From the NCBI RefSeq assembly GCF_036860675.1, contig NZ_JAYKGK010000008.1:1-64000 (forward strand): DNA of 64,000 nucleotides, given 5' to 3'. The notes beneath the pieces were generated by a model. It worked only from the letters and a program-made list of their open reading frames with translations, made no database searches and was not told where the DNA came from. A program made the translations under genes and the position numbers. The DNA comes from Rosettibacter primus (GTDB lineage: Bacteria > Bacteroidota > Ignavibacteria > Ignavibacteriales > Melioribacteraceae). This document shows positions 36,026 through 43,328 of this stretch, piece by piece. The stretch's first letter is position 1; the number at the start of each line of letters is the position of its first letter.

Positions 36026-36481
36026 ATGTTCAGTACTGTAAGATATTTCATTAAAACAAGTGTGATTTTTTTAATCATCGGAATTTTGAGCGGACTTTAT
36101 ATGTCAATTTCAAAATACATTTTTAAGATTGGTTATAGTCAGGAATTAATTTCTGCTCATACTCATTTAATTCTTGTTGGTTCTGTAATGATGATGATAA
36201 TGGGAGTTGCGCTTTGGTTTTTCCCCCGGGCAGATAAAGATGACAAAAGATATAATCCTGATGTGATTCTTGCATCATACTGGGTAATGACTGTCGGAAC
36301 AGCATCGAGATTTATTTTTCAAGTTGCAGCAAATTTTTTCTTTTCAGATTTAATTCCTTATCTGATTGCATTTAGTTCTGTACTACAAATAATTGCAATG
36401 ATTTTATTTTTCTATTCAATGTGGGGAAGAATAAGACCTGTTGGAAGTCACACTCGTGAAGCTAAAGGAGAAAAGTTTTAA
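36026..36481 (+). CDS. Small haem-copper-oxidase-like membrane protein
   Basis: A 151-residue protein with four transmembrane helices. The motif SAHTHLILVGSVMMMIMGVALWFFPR is split between helices 2 and 3 and matches the low-spin-haem histidine region of cbb3 oxidase and NO-reductase large subunits. The protein is only about a third of the length of those subunits, so it is a mini-form. Its stop overlaps the ferredoxin start (TAATG). It could be a haem protein that passes electrons between the ferredoxin and the larger membrane protein; this is inference. Confidence 0.72.
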   Translation: MFSTVRYFIKTSVIFLIIGILSGLYMSISKYIFKIGYSQELISAHTHLILVGSVMMMIMGVALWFFPRADKDDKRYNPDVILASYWVMTVGTASRFIFQVAANFFFSDLIPYLIAFSSVLQIIAMILFFYSMWGRIRPVGSHTREAKGEKF

Positions 36482-36711
36482 TGTCAATGATAATAACAGA
36501 AGATTGTATCAATTGCAGAGCCTGTGCTGTTGAATGTCCAGCAAAAGCAATTTATGAACCTGGTAAAAACTATGTATTAAATGGTTTATTGCATAATCCC
36601 ATTTCTGAAGAACATTTTTTTATTGTAACTGAACTATGTGATGAGTGTTCTGGATTTAATAGAATTAATTGTATTGTTGTTTGTCCAATGGATGCAATTA
36701 AGAAAATATAA
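36481..36711 (+). CDS. Small 2x[4Fe-4S] ferredoxin
   Basis: A 76-residue ferredoxin. The first cluster ligands are Cys9, Cys12, Cys15 and Cys19 (CxxCxxxC-type with a following proline, CINCRACAVECP). The second set is Cys53, Cys56, Cys64 and Cys68 (CDEC...C...CP) with a longer 7-residue gap, as in Alvin-type/YfhL ferredoxins. It ends the six-gene cluster that starts at the first DUF2249 gene and is translationally coupled to the mini haem protein gene. Confidence 0.9.
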   Translation: MSMIITEDCINCRACAVECPAKAIYEPGKNYVLNGLLHNPISEEHFFIVTELCDECSGFNRINCIVVCPMDAIKKI

Positions 36712-36782
36712 ATATTGATTATTTGATGATAAAGAATGACTTCTGGCAATGTGTAAAAAATCTTTATAAGATAAATGAACTC

Positions 36783-36833
36783 CTCCCCTGCCCTTTCTCT
36801 TAAAAAAGGCTGTGTGAAAATACAAATTGTAAT
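36783..36833 (+). repeat. Degenerate dispersed repeat, copy 1
   Basis: Shares the order CTCCC..., CCCT, TCTCTTAAAAA, CTGTGTG, AAATAC, AAT with the segment at 37111-37162, with scattered differences. Confidence 0.5.
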
Positions 36834-37110
36834 ACAAGCTTTATCTTGTTTATTTAAAAAATACATTCACAATATTTTTAGCGAAATAAATTTCGTTTTA
36901 CAACTATTCCACAATCTCTTCGCTCTGAATTTTTTCTATGTTTTTCTTTAATCATTTAGAATGATTCCATCATTTAAATGATTTTTACTTTTTTAGTCAT
37001 TCTGAGTAGTCTCCCTTAGGCGGATAACGAAGAATCTTAAAACCAATTCTTCATTTCAAAGATATTCTTCGCTTTTAGACTTTGCCGTAATTCAATCATT
37101 ATAGAGAACT

Positions 37111-37162
37111 CTCCCTTTATCCCTCTCTTAAAAAGAGACTGTGTGTAAATACCAAATGCAAT
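37111..37162 (+). repeat. Degenerate dispersed repeat, copy 2
   Basis: Partner of 36783-36833; contains CCCTCTCTTAAAAAGAGA, a small hairpin, then CTGTGTGTAAATACC. Confidence 0.5.
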
Positions 37163-37394
37163 GGGAGACATATATAACTTATTGCTAAAAATATAATTAC
37201 AGTCAGGTAATTAATTAGCGTTTCAATTGATAAATCGTTCTTTTTTGATCAAAAATGTTTATTTACTTTCACTTTGCTCAATAAATAGGATTAACTTTAA
37301 TTTACATAAAAATCTATTTCCAGAAAAAAGTTTTGATTATGCATATAATGAAATTATTTTCTTGATTTTATATTTTTAATAAAAATAATTTATT

Positions 37395-38822
37395 ATGAAC
37401 AATATGATAGACAATTTAGGGTTATATCTCGATTACTACGAACTAACAATGGCTCAAGGTTATTTTTTGAGCGGAAGAGGAAACCTTCAAGCGAACTTCG
37501 ATTATTTTTTTAGGAACAATCCCTTTAATTCCGGATATACAATTTTTGCCGGGCTTGAGGACCTTCTTGAATTAATTGTCAATTTCACATATAGCAAAAG
37601 TTCAATCGATTATCTAAGAAAGCAAGGATTCAAAAGTGAATTTCTAGACTACCTAAAAAATTTTAAATTCACTGGAAAAATTTATTCCGTTTCAGAAGGA
37701 GAAATAGTTTTCCCATATGAACCCATTATCAGAGTTGAAGGGAACATAATTGAAACTCAACTGCTCGAATCTATACTATTGAATGTAATTAATTTTGAAT
37801 CACTCATTGCTACCAAAGCTCGCAGATTAAGATTTTCTGCAAAAGAAAGAAAGCTGGTAGATTTCGGATTAAGACGTGCTCAAGGTTTCGCTGCTATTTA
37901 TGCAAGCAGAGCAGCTATAATTGGTGGCATTGATGGCACTTCTAATGTACTGAGTGCCTTTTTATATGATTTAACACCAACTGGAACATTAGCACATTCG
38001 TGGATTCAAAGTTTTGATAACGAACTTACTGCTTTTAGAAAGTTTGCCGAGCTATATCCAAACAATTGTGTTTTACTTGTAGATACATACGACACATTAA
38101 AAAGTGGTGTTCCAAATGCAATAATCGTTGCCAAAGAACTAGAACAAAAAGGATATAAACTTTCTGCAATTAGATTAGATAGTGGTGATTTAGCTTATCT
38201 TTCTAAAAAAGCAAGAAAAATGCTAAATGATGCTGGCTTGAACTATGTTAAAATTATTGCTTCAAATCAGCTCGATGAATATTTAATTAAAAGTCTTATT
38301 GAACAAGGGGCGCCAATTGATGCATTTGGTGTAGGAACAAGCTTAATTACCGGGCAAAAAGATGCCGCTCTTGATGGAGTATATAAAATAACTTATGTAG
38401 ATAATAAACCAACCATAAAATTATCTGAAGACTTAGCAAAAGTAACACTACCTGGAAAGAAAAAAATTATAAGATATTTTAATGGAGAAGAAAAATTTTA
38501 TGCTGATGCAATCATTCTTGAAGAGGAAGTTGATAACGAAATTGATATGATTTTTCATCCCCATAGTCCCAATAAAAAATGTTCAGTTAAAAATCTTAAA
38601 AAAGAATTAATCATTTCAAAGGTTTTTGAAAACGGTGAAGTAATTTTAAAACATAAATCAATAAAAGAAATTTCAGAATATTTACAATTTAGATTTTCTC
38701 AACTCCCGGTAGAACACAAACGATTTGAATACCCGCATATTTATAAAGTAGGCATCAGTCAAAAATTAATGGAACTAAGAGATAAATTAGTCATGAATAA
38801 AGACAAGGAGGATTATAGATGA
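37395..38822 (+). CDS. pncB: Nicotinate phosphoribosyltransferase
   Basis: Joins nicotinate to PRPP to make nicotinate mononucleotide for NAD. The 475-residue protein has the N-terminal YYELTMAQGYF block, the GLRRAQGFAA segment, the HSWIQSFDNELTAF motif with the conserved histidine, and LVDTYDTLKSGVPN and IRLDSGDLAYLSKKARK from the PRPP/substrate site. It overlaps pncA by 4 bp; together they form the two steps that recycle nicotinamide (pncA first, then pncB). Confidence 0.95.
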   Translation: MNNMIDNLGLYLDYYELTMAQGYFLSGRGNLQANFDYFFRNNPFNSGYTIFAGLEDLLELIVNFTYSKSSIDYLRKQGFKSEFLDYLKNFKFTGKIYSVSEGEIVFPYEPIIRVEGNIIETQLLESILLNVINFESLIATKARRLRFSAKERKLVDFGLRRAQGFAAIYASRAAIIGGIDGTSNVLSAFLYDLTPTGTLAHSWIQSFDNELTAFRKFAELYPNNCVLLVDTYDTLKSGVPNAIIVAKELEQKGYKLSAIRLDSGDLAYLSKKARKMLNDAGLNYVKIIASNQLDEYLIKSLIEQGAPIDAFGVGTSLITGQKDAALDGVYKITYVDNKPTIKLSEDLAKVTLPGKKKIIRYFNGEEKFYADAIILEEEVDNEIDMIFHPHSPNKKCSVKNLKKELIISKVFENGEVILKHKSIKEISEYLQFRFSQLPVEHKRFEYPHIYKVGISQKLMELRDKLVMNKDKEDYR

Positions 38823-39361
38823 AAGCATTATTCATAGTTGATTTACAAAATGATTTCCTCCCAAATGGGGCACTGCCAACTCCAAAAGGGAATATTATTA
38901 TTCCAGTTCTAAACAAAATTATGGACAAATTTGATTTTGTATTAGCATCAAAAGATTGGCATCCAGAAAATACTATTCACTTTGAAAAATGGCCTGTGCA
39001 TTGCGTTCAAGGAACTTATGGAGCCGAAATTCCAAAAGAATTAAATTCAGAAAAAATTCACAAAATATTCTTAAAAGGCACCGGTAATAAAGATGATGGT
39101 TATTCTGCTTTTGAAGCAACTAATGAAAATCTTACTGAATTTCTAAAATCAAATAATATTGATGAGCTTTTTGTTACTGGATTGACTGCAGAATATTGTG
39201 TAAAGCAAACAGTATTAGATGCTTTAAAAAATGGTTTTAAGACTTATGTAATCAGAGATGGAATAGAAGGAATTTATCAACACGAAGGTGATGTTGAAAA
39301 TGCATTTACTGAAATGGAAAAAGCTGGAGCCGTAATTTTAACATCTGATAAAATATTCTGA
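38819..39361 (+). CDS. pncA: Nicotinamidase
   Basis: Hydrolyses nicotinamide to nicotinate, feeding the pncB enzyme encoded just upstream. The catalytic residues are visible: Asp8 in IVDLQNDFLP, the lysine in FLKGTGN and Cys127 in TGLTAEYCVKQTVLDA. Metal ligands lie in KDWHPENTIHF (Asp46, His48). The 180-residue length fits the isochorismatase-fold family. The start overlaps pncB by 4 bp, and AGGAGG precedes the ATG. Confidence 0.95.
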   Translation: MKALFIVDLQNDFLPNGALPTPKGNIIIPVLNKIMDKFDFVLASKDWHPENTIHFEKWPVHCVQGTYGAEIPKELNSEKIHKIFLKGTGNKDDGYSAFEATNENLTEFLKSNNIDELFVTGLTAEYCVKQTVLDALKNGFKTYVIRDGIEGIYQHEGDVENAFTEMEKAGAVILTSDKIF

Positions 39362-39380
39362 CAAATACAAGATAAATATC

Positions 39381-39731
39381 ATGATAAAAGTAAAACGCGT
39401 TTATGAAAAACCATCTAAAAATGATGGATTTAGAATCCTTGTAGATAGATTATGGTCAAGAGGTTTAACAAAAGAAAAATCTAAAATTGATTTGTGGCTT
39501 AAAGAAATTGCACCAAGCAATGAATTAAGAAAATGGTATAATCATGATTCGAAAAAGTGGAATACATTCAAAGAAAAATATCATGAAGAATTAAAAGAGA
39601 AACAAGAACTACTCGAACAAATAAAAAAATTAGAAAAGGAAAAAGGTACCATCACACTTCTTTTTTCTTCAAAAGAAATAGAACATAATAACGCAGTTGC
39701 TCTTTCTGAAATACTCATCTCTTTTAAATAA
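39381..39731 (+). CDS. DUF488-family protein
   Basis: A 116-residue DUF488 protein with the family motif ILVDRLWSRGLTKEK and LWLKEIAPSNELRKWYNHD. The closing segment (ITLLFSSKEIEHNNAVAL) is also typical. The function of the family is unknown. It starts 20 bp after pncA and probably shares its transcript. Confidence 0.88.
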   Translation: MIKVKRVYEKPSKNDGFRILVDRLWSRGLTKEKSKIDLWLKEIAPSNELRKWYNHDSKKWNTFKEKYHEELKEKQELLEQIKKLEKEKGTITLLFSSKEIEHNNAVALSEILISFK

Positions 39732-39744
39732 ATCAAAATAGTTC

Positions 39745-39787
39745 TGACTTAAGTCAAAGATTTAATCTATTAAAGAATCTATATTTG
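39745..39787 (+). promoter_or_regulatory. Class-II type promoter: palindrome plus TAnnTTTG box (DUF6448 gene)
   Basis: The same perfect palindrome TGACTTAAGTCA (39745-39756) and, again exactly 23 bases on, TATATTTG (39780-39787). The palindrome ends 59 bases before the ATG at 39815, the same distance as at the DUF2249 promoter. Flanking bases TC...AAGA are shared too. Confidence 0.75.
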
Positions 39788-39814
39788 ATTAGAGTTAATC
39801 TTAAAAATTAACTA

Positions 39815-40423
39815 ATGAGTGTAATTATGACATCGAAATTAAAATTTTCAGCTGTGTTATTTTTAGCATCATTCATTTTCATATTTATTAGCACAGCTTC
39901 GGCTCATTGCGATTCAATGGAAGGTCCGGTTGTTAAAGCAGCAAAGAAATCTCTTGAAACCGGCAACATCAATTATGTTCTTATCTGGGTTAGAGCAGAA
40001 GATGAACCAGAAATTAAAGCAATGTTCGATAAAGTGATTAAAGTAAGAACACTGAGTTCAGAAGCAAAAGAACTAGCTGATATGTATTTCTTTGAAACTG
40101 TTGTAAGAGTTCACCGGATGGGAGAAGACGAGCCATACACTGGACTAAAATCTGCGGGTTATCTTCCAGCAGAAGGTATAGAAGCAGCGGATATAGCAAT
40201 TGAAAAAGGAACAGTTGAAAACATTTTGAGCCATCTGGATAAGAATTATCATTCTAAAGTAAAAGAATTATTTAACAACCTTCAGTCCAAGAAAAATTAT
40301 GATGTAAATGATGTTAAATCTGGAAGAGAATTTGTTGCTGCTTATGTTCATTTCATTCATTATGTAGAAAATATTTTCAATGATAAAGAGGTTAATGATT
40401 TGCATAATAATCATAAACACTAA
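39815..40423 (+). CDS. DUF6448 periplasmic protein
   Basis: A 202-residue exported protein. The signal peptide (FSAVLFLASFIFIFISTASA) ends just before the mature N-terminus HCDSMEGPVVKAA, which is the hallmark of DUF6448. The mature part is mostly helical, rich in His and acidic residues, and ends HNNHKH. The His/Cys start and helices suggest metal or haem binding, though this is not proven for the family. Its promoter carries the same palindrome as the DUF2249 operon, so it belongs to the same regulon. An ATG at 39827 is an alternative start. Confidence 0.8.
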   Translation: MSVIMTSKLKFSAVLFLASFIFIFISTASAHCDSMEGPVVKAAKKSLETGNINYVLIWVRAEDEPEIKAMFDKVIKVRTLSSEAKELADMYFFETVVRVHRMGEDEPYTGLKSAGYLPAEGIEAADIAIEKGTVENILSHLDKNYHSKVKELFNNLQSKKNYDVNDVKSGREFVAAYVHFIHYVENIFNDKEVNDLHNNHKH

Positions 40424-40766
40424 TTATAAACCCGATTTATTTATTAGACTTTGCATTGCTGAAAAATATTGAGAATTACGGTGTTAAAAAAATTGTAAAT
40501 CGAAGCGTTTGCTTCGATTAAAAAACTAAAATAATCATTAATACAGTGCTTTGTGTTGTAAGATATAATCCCCATTTGTGTAATAAAATTTATTGAAAGC
40601 ATCTTACGCTATATTTTATAAGGAGTAACGAGAATTTATATTTTCATTATTTCTAATGTATAGCAATTGAAAACTTTAACAGTTACTTAAAAATAGGCTA
40701 CAAGCATCTGACAAATTTGCTTTATTCTAATTAATAATTTGGGATAAATAAATTAAGGATAAAATT
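40424..40766. other. Gene-free 343-bp stretch with a hairpin
   Basis: No ORF or RNA gene. A perfect 9-bp hairpin AATCGAAGC-GTTT-GCTTCGATT lies at 40498-40519. It is followed by A, not T, on the plus strand, so it is not a clear terminator for the upstream gene. The remainder is AT-rich and should hold the cupin promoter. Confidence 0.5.
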
Positions 40767-41081
40767 ATGTCTGACAACATTAAACATGAAAATATAAATG
40801 ATGCTATAGAATATCAGAACAATGCGATTGTAAGCAAACAAATTATAAAAAAATCTAATGGCAATATAACACTCTTTGCATTTGACAAAGATGAATCTTT
40901 AAGCGAGCATACTTCACCATATGAGGCATTTGTTTATGTTGTAGAAGGAGAAATGGAAATTACAATTGGAGGTAATCCTTATAATTTAAAATCCGGTGAA
41001 TTTATTATTATGCCTTCAAACATTCCTCATGGATTAAAAAGTATTATTCAATCTAAAATGCTGCTTGTAATGATTAAGTAG
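40767..41081 (+). CDS. Single-domain cupin
   Basis: A 104-residue cupin beta-barrel. Cupin motif 1 is seen as SEHTSPYEAFVYVVEGEMEI, although the usual second histidine is replaced by Ser/Pro. Motif 2 is SGEFIIMPSNIPHGLKS with its histidine. It probably binds a metal or small molecule; the substrate is unknown. An AAGGATAA ribosome-binding region precedes the ATG. It stands alone between the DUF6448 gene and the convergent der gene. Confidence 0.85.
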   Translation: MSDNIKHENINDAIEYQNNAIVSKQIIKKSNGNITLFAFDKDESLSEHTSPYEAFVYVVEGEMEITIGGNPYNLKSGEFIIMPSNIPHGLKSIIQSKMLLVMIK

Positions 41082-41139
41082 TACAATAAAAAATCATGCA
41101 ACGAAAAGAACCATCTGCGCATTAATCATTTAGAAAAAT

Positions 41140-42453
41140 TTACTTTTCCTTAAATGATATTGTCATCGGTACCCCTTCAAAACCAAAGTGTTGACGAATT
41201 AATCTTTCAAGAAATCTCTTATATGATTCGGGTATGTATTTATGCTGATTGGCAAAAAATAAGAAGATGGGATAATGTTCGCCTACCTGAGTTATGTATT
41301 TTATTTTTATTTCTTTTCCTGTTGGAGTAGCCGGCGGAGGAGTTTTAAGAATTTCTGGAAGCAGTATTTCATTTAATTGATTTGTCGGAATTTTTTTCTT
41401 TCTTTCTTCATGAATTTTTTTAGCCAGGTCAATAAGTTTATAAATTCTTTGTTTTGTCAAGGCCGAGATTGTAATGATGGGAACATAATCAACTGTCTTC
41501 ATTTTTGCTTTAATTGCATCTTCGTATCTCTTAGCTGTATTAACATCTTTTTCTATTAAATCCCATTTATTAATTGCAATAATTAATCCTTTTCTTCTTC
41601 TAACAGCTTCTTGAATTATTCTCTGGTCTTGATTTTCCAGACCAAGTTCTGCATCAAGAAGAAGAACAGCAACATCACAGTCCCACAATGCTCTGTAAGT
41701 TCTAACATTGGCAAAAAATTCTACGTTCTCTTTAATTTTTGATTTCCTTCTCAATCCTGCAGTATCTACAAGAACAATTTCTTCTCCATAATATTTCAGT
41801 ATAGAATCAATGCTGTCTCTTGTAGTTCCTGGAATATCAGTTACAATTGTTCTATCATAGCCAAGCAAAGCATTAACAAGAGAAGATTTACCAACATTTG
41901 GCTTGCCAATAATTGCAAGACGCAATCTATAATCTGTTTCTTCTTTTTCTTTAGGAAATGTTAAATGACTTTGTAAATCATCCAGAAAATCGCCAAGATT
42001 TCTTCCATTTAAAGCTGAGATATCATAAATCTTTTCAATTCCAAGAGAATAAAAATCATTTTTACGTGATGTCATCTCAGGTGCATCAGCTTTATTTACA
42101 AGTAAATAATATGGTTTGGTTGTCTTACGAATCATATTGGCTATTTCTCTATCAAGTGGTGTCAAACCACTTTTACCATCAACCACGAAAAGAATTGCAT
42201 CAGATTCTTCAAGAGCGATTTTGATTTGCTCACGGATTGCTGATTCAAAAAGGTCTTCAGAATCAGGTACAAATCCGCCTGTATCGATTAATCTAAAATG
42301 TTTACCGTTCCATTCAACATCACCATAAATTCTATCTCTTGTAACTCCAGCAATATCATCAACAATCGACTTTTTAGTCTTTGTCAATCTGTTGAATAAT
42401 GTTGATTTGCCAACATTTGGTCTGCCAACTATAACAACTACAGGTTCTTTCAT
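41140..42453 (-). CDS. der: Ribosome biogenesis GTPase Der
   Basis: An essential double-GTPase that helps 50S ribosome assembly. Two G domains are seen: GRPNVGKSTLFN / DTGGF / NKAD, and GKPNVGKSSLVN / DTAGLRRKSKIKENVEFF / NKWD. The C-terminal KH-like domain follows (QVGEHYPIFLFFANQHKYIP). The 437-residue length is standard. It is the last gene of the minus-strand series from porU, 8 bp after the DUF5683 gene. It is thus linked with surface-protein genes with which it has no obvious functional tie. Confidence 0.97.
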   Translation of the reverse strand: MKEPVVVIVGRPNVGKSTLFNRLTKTKKSIVDDIAGVTRDRIYGDVEWNGKHFRLIDTGGFVPDSEDLFESAIREQIKIALEESDAILFVVDGKSGLTPLDREIANMIRKTTKPYYLLVNKADAPEMTSRKNDFYSLGIEKIYDISALNGRNLGDFLDDLQSHLTFPKEKEETDYRLRLAIIGKPNVGKSSLVNALLGYDRTIVTDIPGTTRDSIDSILKYYGEEIVLVDTAGLRRKSKIKENVEFFANVRTYRALWDCDVAVLLLDAELGLENQDQRIIQEAVRRRKGLIIAINKWDLIEKDVNTAKRYEDAIKAKMKTVDYVPIITISALTKQRIYKLIDLAKKIHEERKKKIPTNQLNEILLPEILKTPPPATPTGKEIKIKYITQVGEHYPIFLFFANQHKYIPESYKRFLERLIRQHFGFEGVPMTISFKEK

Positions 42454-42461
42454 ATAACTTC

Positions 42462-43328
42462 TTAAAATGTGTATTGCAAATTTAATTGAGGATAATAAAT
42501 TGTTCTAAAACCAATTTCATCTTTTTTCAATTGAGCAGACATCTGCAATTTTCTATTATATCTGCTTGTGCTCCATGCTGCATCTACTGCACTTATTATA
42601 TGATTGGTAATAATTATTAAAACTGCTTTATATGCAATATTATAAAAATCATTTGCTTTACCGCGCTCATGTGAGTAATAAAGAAAATTTGGAGTAAGCG
42701 GGTCGCCATAATTGAAAGGAGTATGTTCATCACCAAAATCATCCCAGCCAACATTAAATTGAGGATATTTACCAATCATTTCATAATATTGCTGGTCACC
42801 AAATGGAGCAAGATGATGAGAATAATAACCGCCAATTGCATTTTCGAGACGATTAAGCTCTTTCCAGTTTACCGAACCATCTGAATTAAAAATTCTGAAA
42901 TCATTAGGATTAACCTGCGGATTAATTTTTGTAGCATTAGTAATTGTCCACAAAGCATATCTTTTGACATTCCAGTGTTCATTGGCAAATCTCTGGAAAT
43001 AATCTGTCTGGTCATCACCTTTTTTATCATAAATTAATCCAACAGTAATTGCTGTTGCTTCAATAGCAATAAAAATTGCACTTTTAATGTAACTTTTTGA
43101 ATAAAACTGTCCCACACCCGGAACTGCAAATGATAACACAGCACCAAGCAAAGGAGATTTTTTATTTAAACTGTTGTCCCCTGTTTTCAATTCTTGCTTA
43201 AAAGAATTATCAAAAGAAATTTTAGAGTCAACTTTTAATAAACCAGTTAAACTCTCTTGCTGTGAAAAAATTATTGATACACTTAAAAAAATCATCAAAA
43301 GAATCTTTTTCATTTTATACCTCATCAT
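42462..43328 (-). CDS. DUF5683 exported or membrane protein
   Basis: A 288-residue protein with an N-terminal signal sequence (KKILLMIFLSVSIIFSQ), then the DUF5683 pattern: SPLLGAVLSFAVPGVGQFYSKSY and a second hydrophobic helix (AIFIAIEATAITVGLIY). The C-terminus ends with aromatic strands (YPQLNLQYTF). The family's function is unknown. Its first ATG overlaps the stop of the upstream gene; the ATG five codons later (MKKILL) is a better signal-peptide start. Confidence 0.78.
   Translation of the reverse strand: MMRYKMKKILLMIFLSVSIIFSQQESLTGLLKVDSKISFDNSFKQELKTGDNSLNKKSPLLGAVLSFAVPGVGQFYSKSYIKSAIFIAIEATAITVGLIYDKKGDDQTDYFQRFANEHWNVKRYALWTITNATKINPQVNPNDFRIFNSDGSVNWKELNRLENAIGGYYSHHLAPFGDQQYYEMIGKYPQFNVGWDDFGDEHTPFNYGDPLTPNFLYYSHERGKANDFYNIAYKAVLIIITNHIISAVDAAWSTSRYNRKLQMSAQLKKDEIGFRTIYYPQLNLQYTF

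Larger units (their letters stand above)
36712..37394. other. Gene-free 680-bp stretch with degenerate dispersed repeats
   Basis: No credible coding sequence. Two related segments of about 50 bases lie in the same orientation (36783-36833 and 37111-37162). Both run from a C/T-rich start through TCTCTTAAAAA and GTGTG to an AAT end. Between them, at 36995-37071, is a decayed inverted structure starting GTCATTCTGAG with CGAAGAATCTT and GATATTCTTCG. This looks like the remains of short dispersed repeats common in such genomes. The rest is plain AT-rich sequence that must hold the pncB promoter. Confidence 0.5.

Noticed and set aside
36570..36866. Minus-strand open frames behind the ferredoxin gene
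   Set aside because: They overlap the well-supported ferredoxin gene in antisense and show no domain pattern.
40498..40519. Perfect hairpin as terminator of the DUF6448 gene
   Set aside because: It is followed by A-rich rather than T-rich sequence on the plus strand, so it lacks the needed T-run; kept only as a noted hairpin.
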